Under the pieces are notes generated by a model that saw nothing but the letters and a program-made list of their open reading frames with translations, was not told the origin of the DNA and made no database searches. Source: Streptomyces rishiriensis (lineage in GTDB: Bacteria; Actinomycetota; Actinomycetes; Streptomycetales; Streptomycetaceae). Taken from it: DNA of 64,000 nt. A program made the position numbers and the translations under genes. Shown here piece after piece: positions 63,298 to 64,000 of the stretch; the first letter of the stretch is position 1; every line of letters starts with the position of its first letter. The stretch is taken from assembly GCF_030815485.1 (NCBI RefSeq), contig NZ_JAUSWV010000002.1, positions 3,286,001-3,350,000 on the forward strand, given 5' to 3'.

Positions 63298-64000
63298 TCA
63301 CTTCATCCGGGTCGCCCACTCCTGCACCTTGGCGATGCGCTGCCGCAGCTGCCCCGCCGTGGCCTCCGCGCTCGGCGGACCGCCGCACACCCGTCGCAGC
63401 TCGGTGTGGATCACCCCGTGCGGCTTGCCGCTCTGGTGGACGTACGCCCCGACCATCGTGTTGAGCTGCTTGCGCAGCTCCATCAGCTCCTTGTGCGAGA
63501 CGACCGGCCGCCGCTCGGCCGGCAGCTCCAGCAGGTCGGCCTCGGTGTCCGGCTTCTTGCGGCTGTGCGCGATCTGCTTGGCCTGCCGCTTCTGGAGCAG
63601 CATCTGCACCTGGTCGGGCTCCAGCAGGCCCGGAATGCCCAGGTAGTCCTGCTCCTCCTCGCTGCCCGGGTGGGCCTGCATGCCGAACTCGGCGCCGTTG
63701 TACATCACCCGGTCGAAGACGGCCTCGGACTCCAGCGCCTCGAAGGCGAACTGCTCCTGCTCGCCGGTGTCCTCGTCCTGCTCCTTGTTCGCCTCGTCCA
63801 TCTCCTGCTCGGACTCGGCGTACGGATCCTCCTCGCCCTCCTTCTTGGGCTTGTCGAGGGCGTGGTCGCGCTCGACCTCCATCTCGTTGGCGAAGGTGAG
63901 CAGATCGGGCACGGTCGGGAGGAAGACGGAGGCGGTCTCGCCGCGCCGCCGGGACCGCACGAAGCGCCCGACGGCCTGCGCGAAGAAGAGGGGTGTGGAG
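63298..64000 (-). CDS. Superfamily-2 DEAD/DEAH-type helicase, C-terminal part
   Basis: Only the last ~234 codons are inside the window; the start is to the right. Helicase motif VI is visible at the edge (FFAQAVGRFVRSRRRGETASVFLPTVP), followed by a helical region with a highly acidic stretch (KKEGEEDPYAESEQEMDEANKEQDED, residues given here in part) and a coiled-coil-like LLQKRQAKQIAHSRKK. It should be an ATP-driven nucleic-acid translocase, likely in DNA repair; which subfamily cannot be told from this part. Confidence 0.85.
   Translation of the reverse strand, partial: STPLFFAQAVGRFVRSRRRGETASVFLPTVPDLLTFANEMEVERDHALDKPKKEGEEDPYAESEQEMDEANKEQDEDTGEQEQFAFEALESEAVFDRVMYNGAEFGMQAHPGSEEEQDYLGIPGLLEPDQVQMLLQKRQAKQIAHSRKKPDTEADLLELPAERRPVVSHKELMELRKQLNTMVGAYVHQSGKPHGVIHTELRRVCGGPPSAEATAGQLRQRIAKVQEWATRMK

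Overview
This window reads as a chromosomal segment of a Streptomyces species. Evidence: very high GC, frequent GTG starts, a WhiJ-type regulator plus DUF397 pair, an SsgA-like sporulation protein, DasR-type operators in front of N-acetylglucosamine PTS genes, DUF1707, DUF445 and RDD proteins, and a gene order I recognise from the core of Streptomyces chromosomes (bcp, rdgB, rph, nagF/nagE1/nagE2, cysM, clpS, hppD). No prophage, conjugative element, CRISPR array or large biosynthetic cluster is visible.

Positions 1-24260 are a patchwork of regulatory and envelope genes. They comprise an HNH nuclease fragment, a WhiJ-like XRE/DUF397/ATPase locus, a divergent XRE/short-chain dehydrogenase pair with a clear inverted-repeat operator, an SRPBCC-MarR operon, an ECF sigma factor with a coupled membrane partner, and a transposase relic abutting a hydrolase-TetR-membrane protein operon. 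These are followed by a membrane Nudix-like protein next to a frameshifted nucleotide-sugar dehydrogenase, a GlxA-type regulator, an orphan LASTG sorting signal, an MFS transporter, a secreted GDSL esterase, and a LiaF-like protein beside a three-gene ABC exporter.

Positions 24261-30308 hold a class A penicillin-binding protein, a Gdx-type SMR exporter behind what looks like a guanidine-III riboswitch, a GroES-like protein ending in a tandem repeat, bcp, two coupled HNH genes, and an unusual short tRNA with a UAG anticodon.

Positions 30319-45356 are a conserved actinobacterial core. rdgB, rph, a cAMP-phosphodiesterase-like MBL protein, cysM, cysO, pncB, clpS, a DUF2017 gene and mec also sit together in mycobacteria. 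Here they are interleaved with the DasR-controlled GlcNAc PTS genes, a membrane-anchored PemK/MazF-like protein, a cysteine-rich leader peptide, a LacI regulator, nicotinamidase and an amino-acid permease. CysO, CysM and the JAMM protease Mec form a second cysteine pathway that uses a protein-bound thiocarboxylate. The CysO tail (Gly-Gly-Met-Ala) implies that it must be processed.

Positions 45388-64000 hold a secreted M6 metalloprotease with paired palindromes upstream, two RDD membrane proteins around a low-complexity spacer, ssgG, a GlcD-type oxidase, a TPR protein, hppD with a divergent AsnC regulator, a complete OpuC-like compatible-solute importer, a Lon-like PDZ-region protease, an IclR regulator and the C-terminal part of a superfamily-2 helicase at the right edge.
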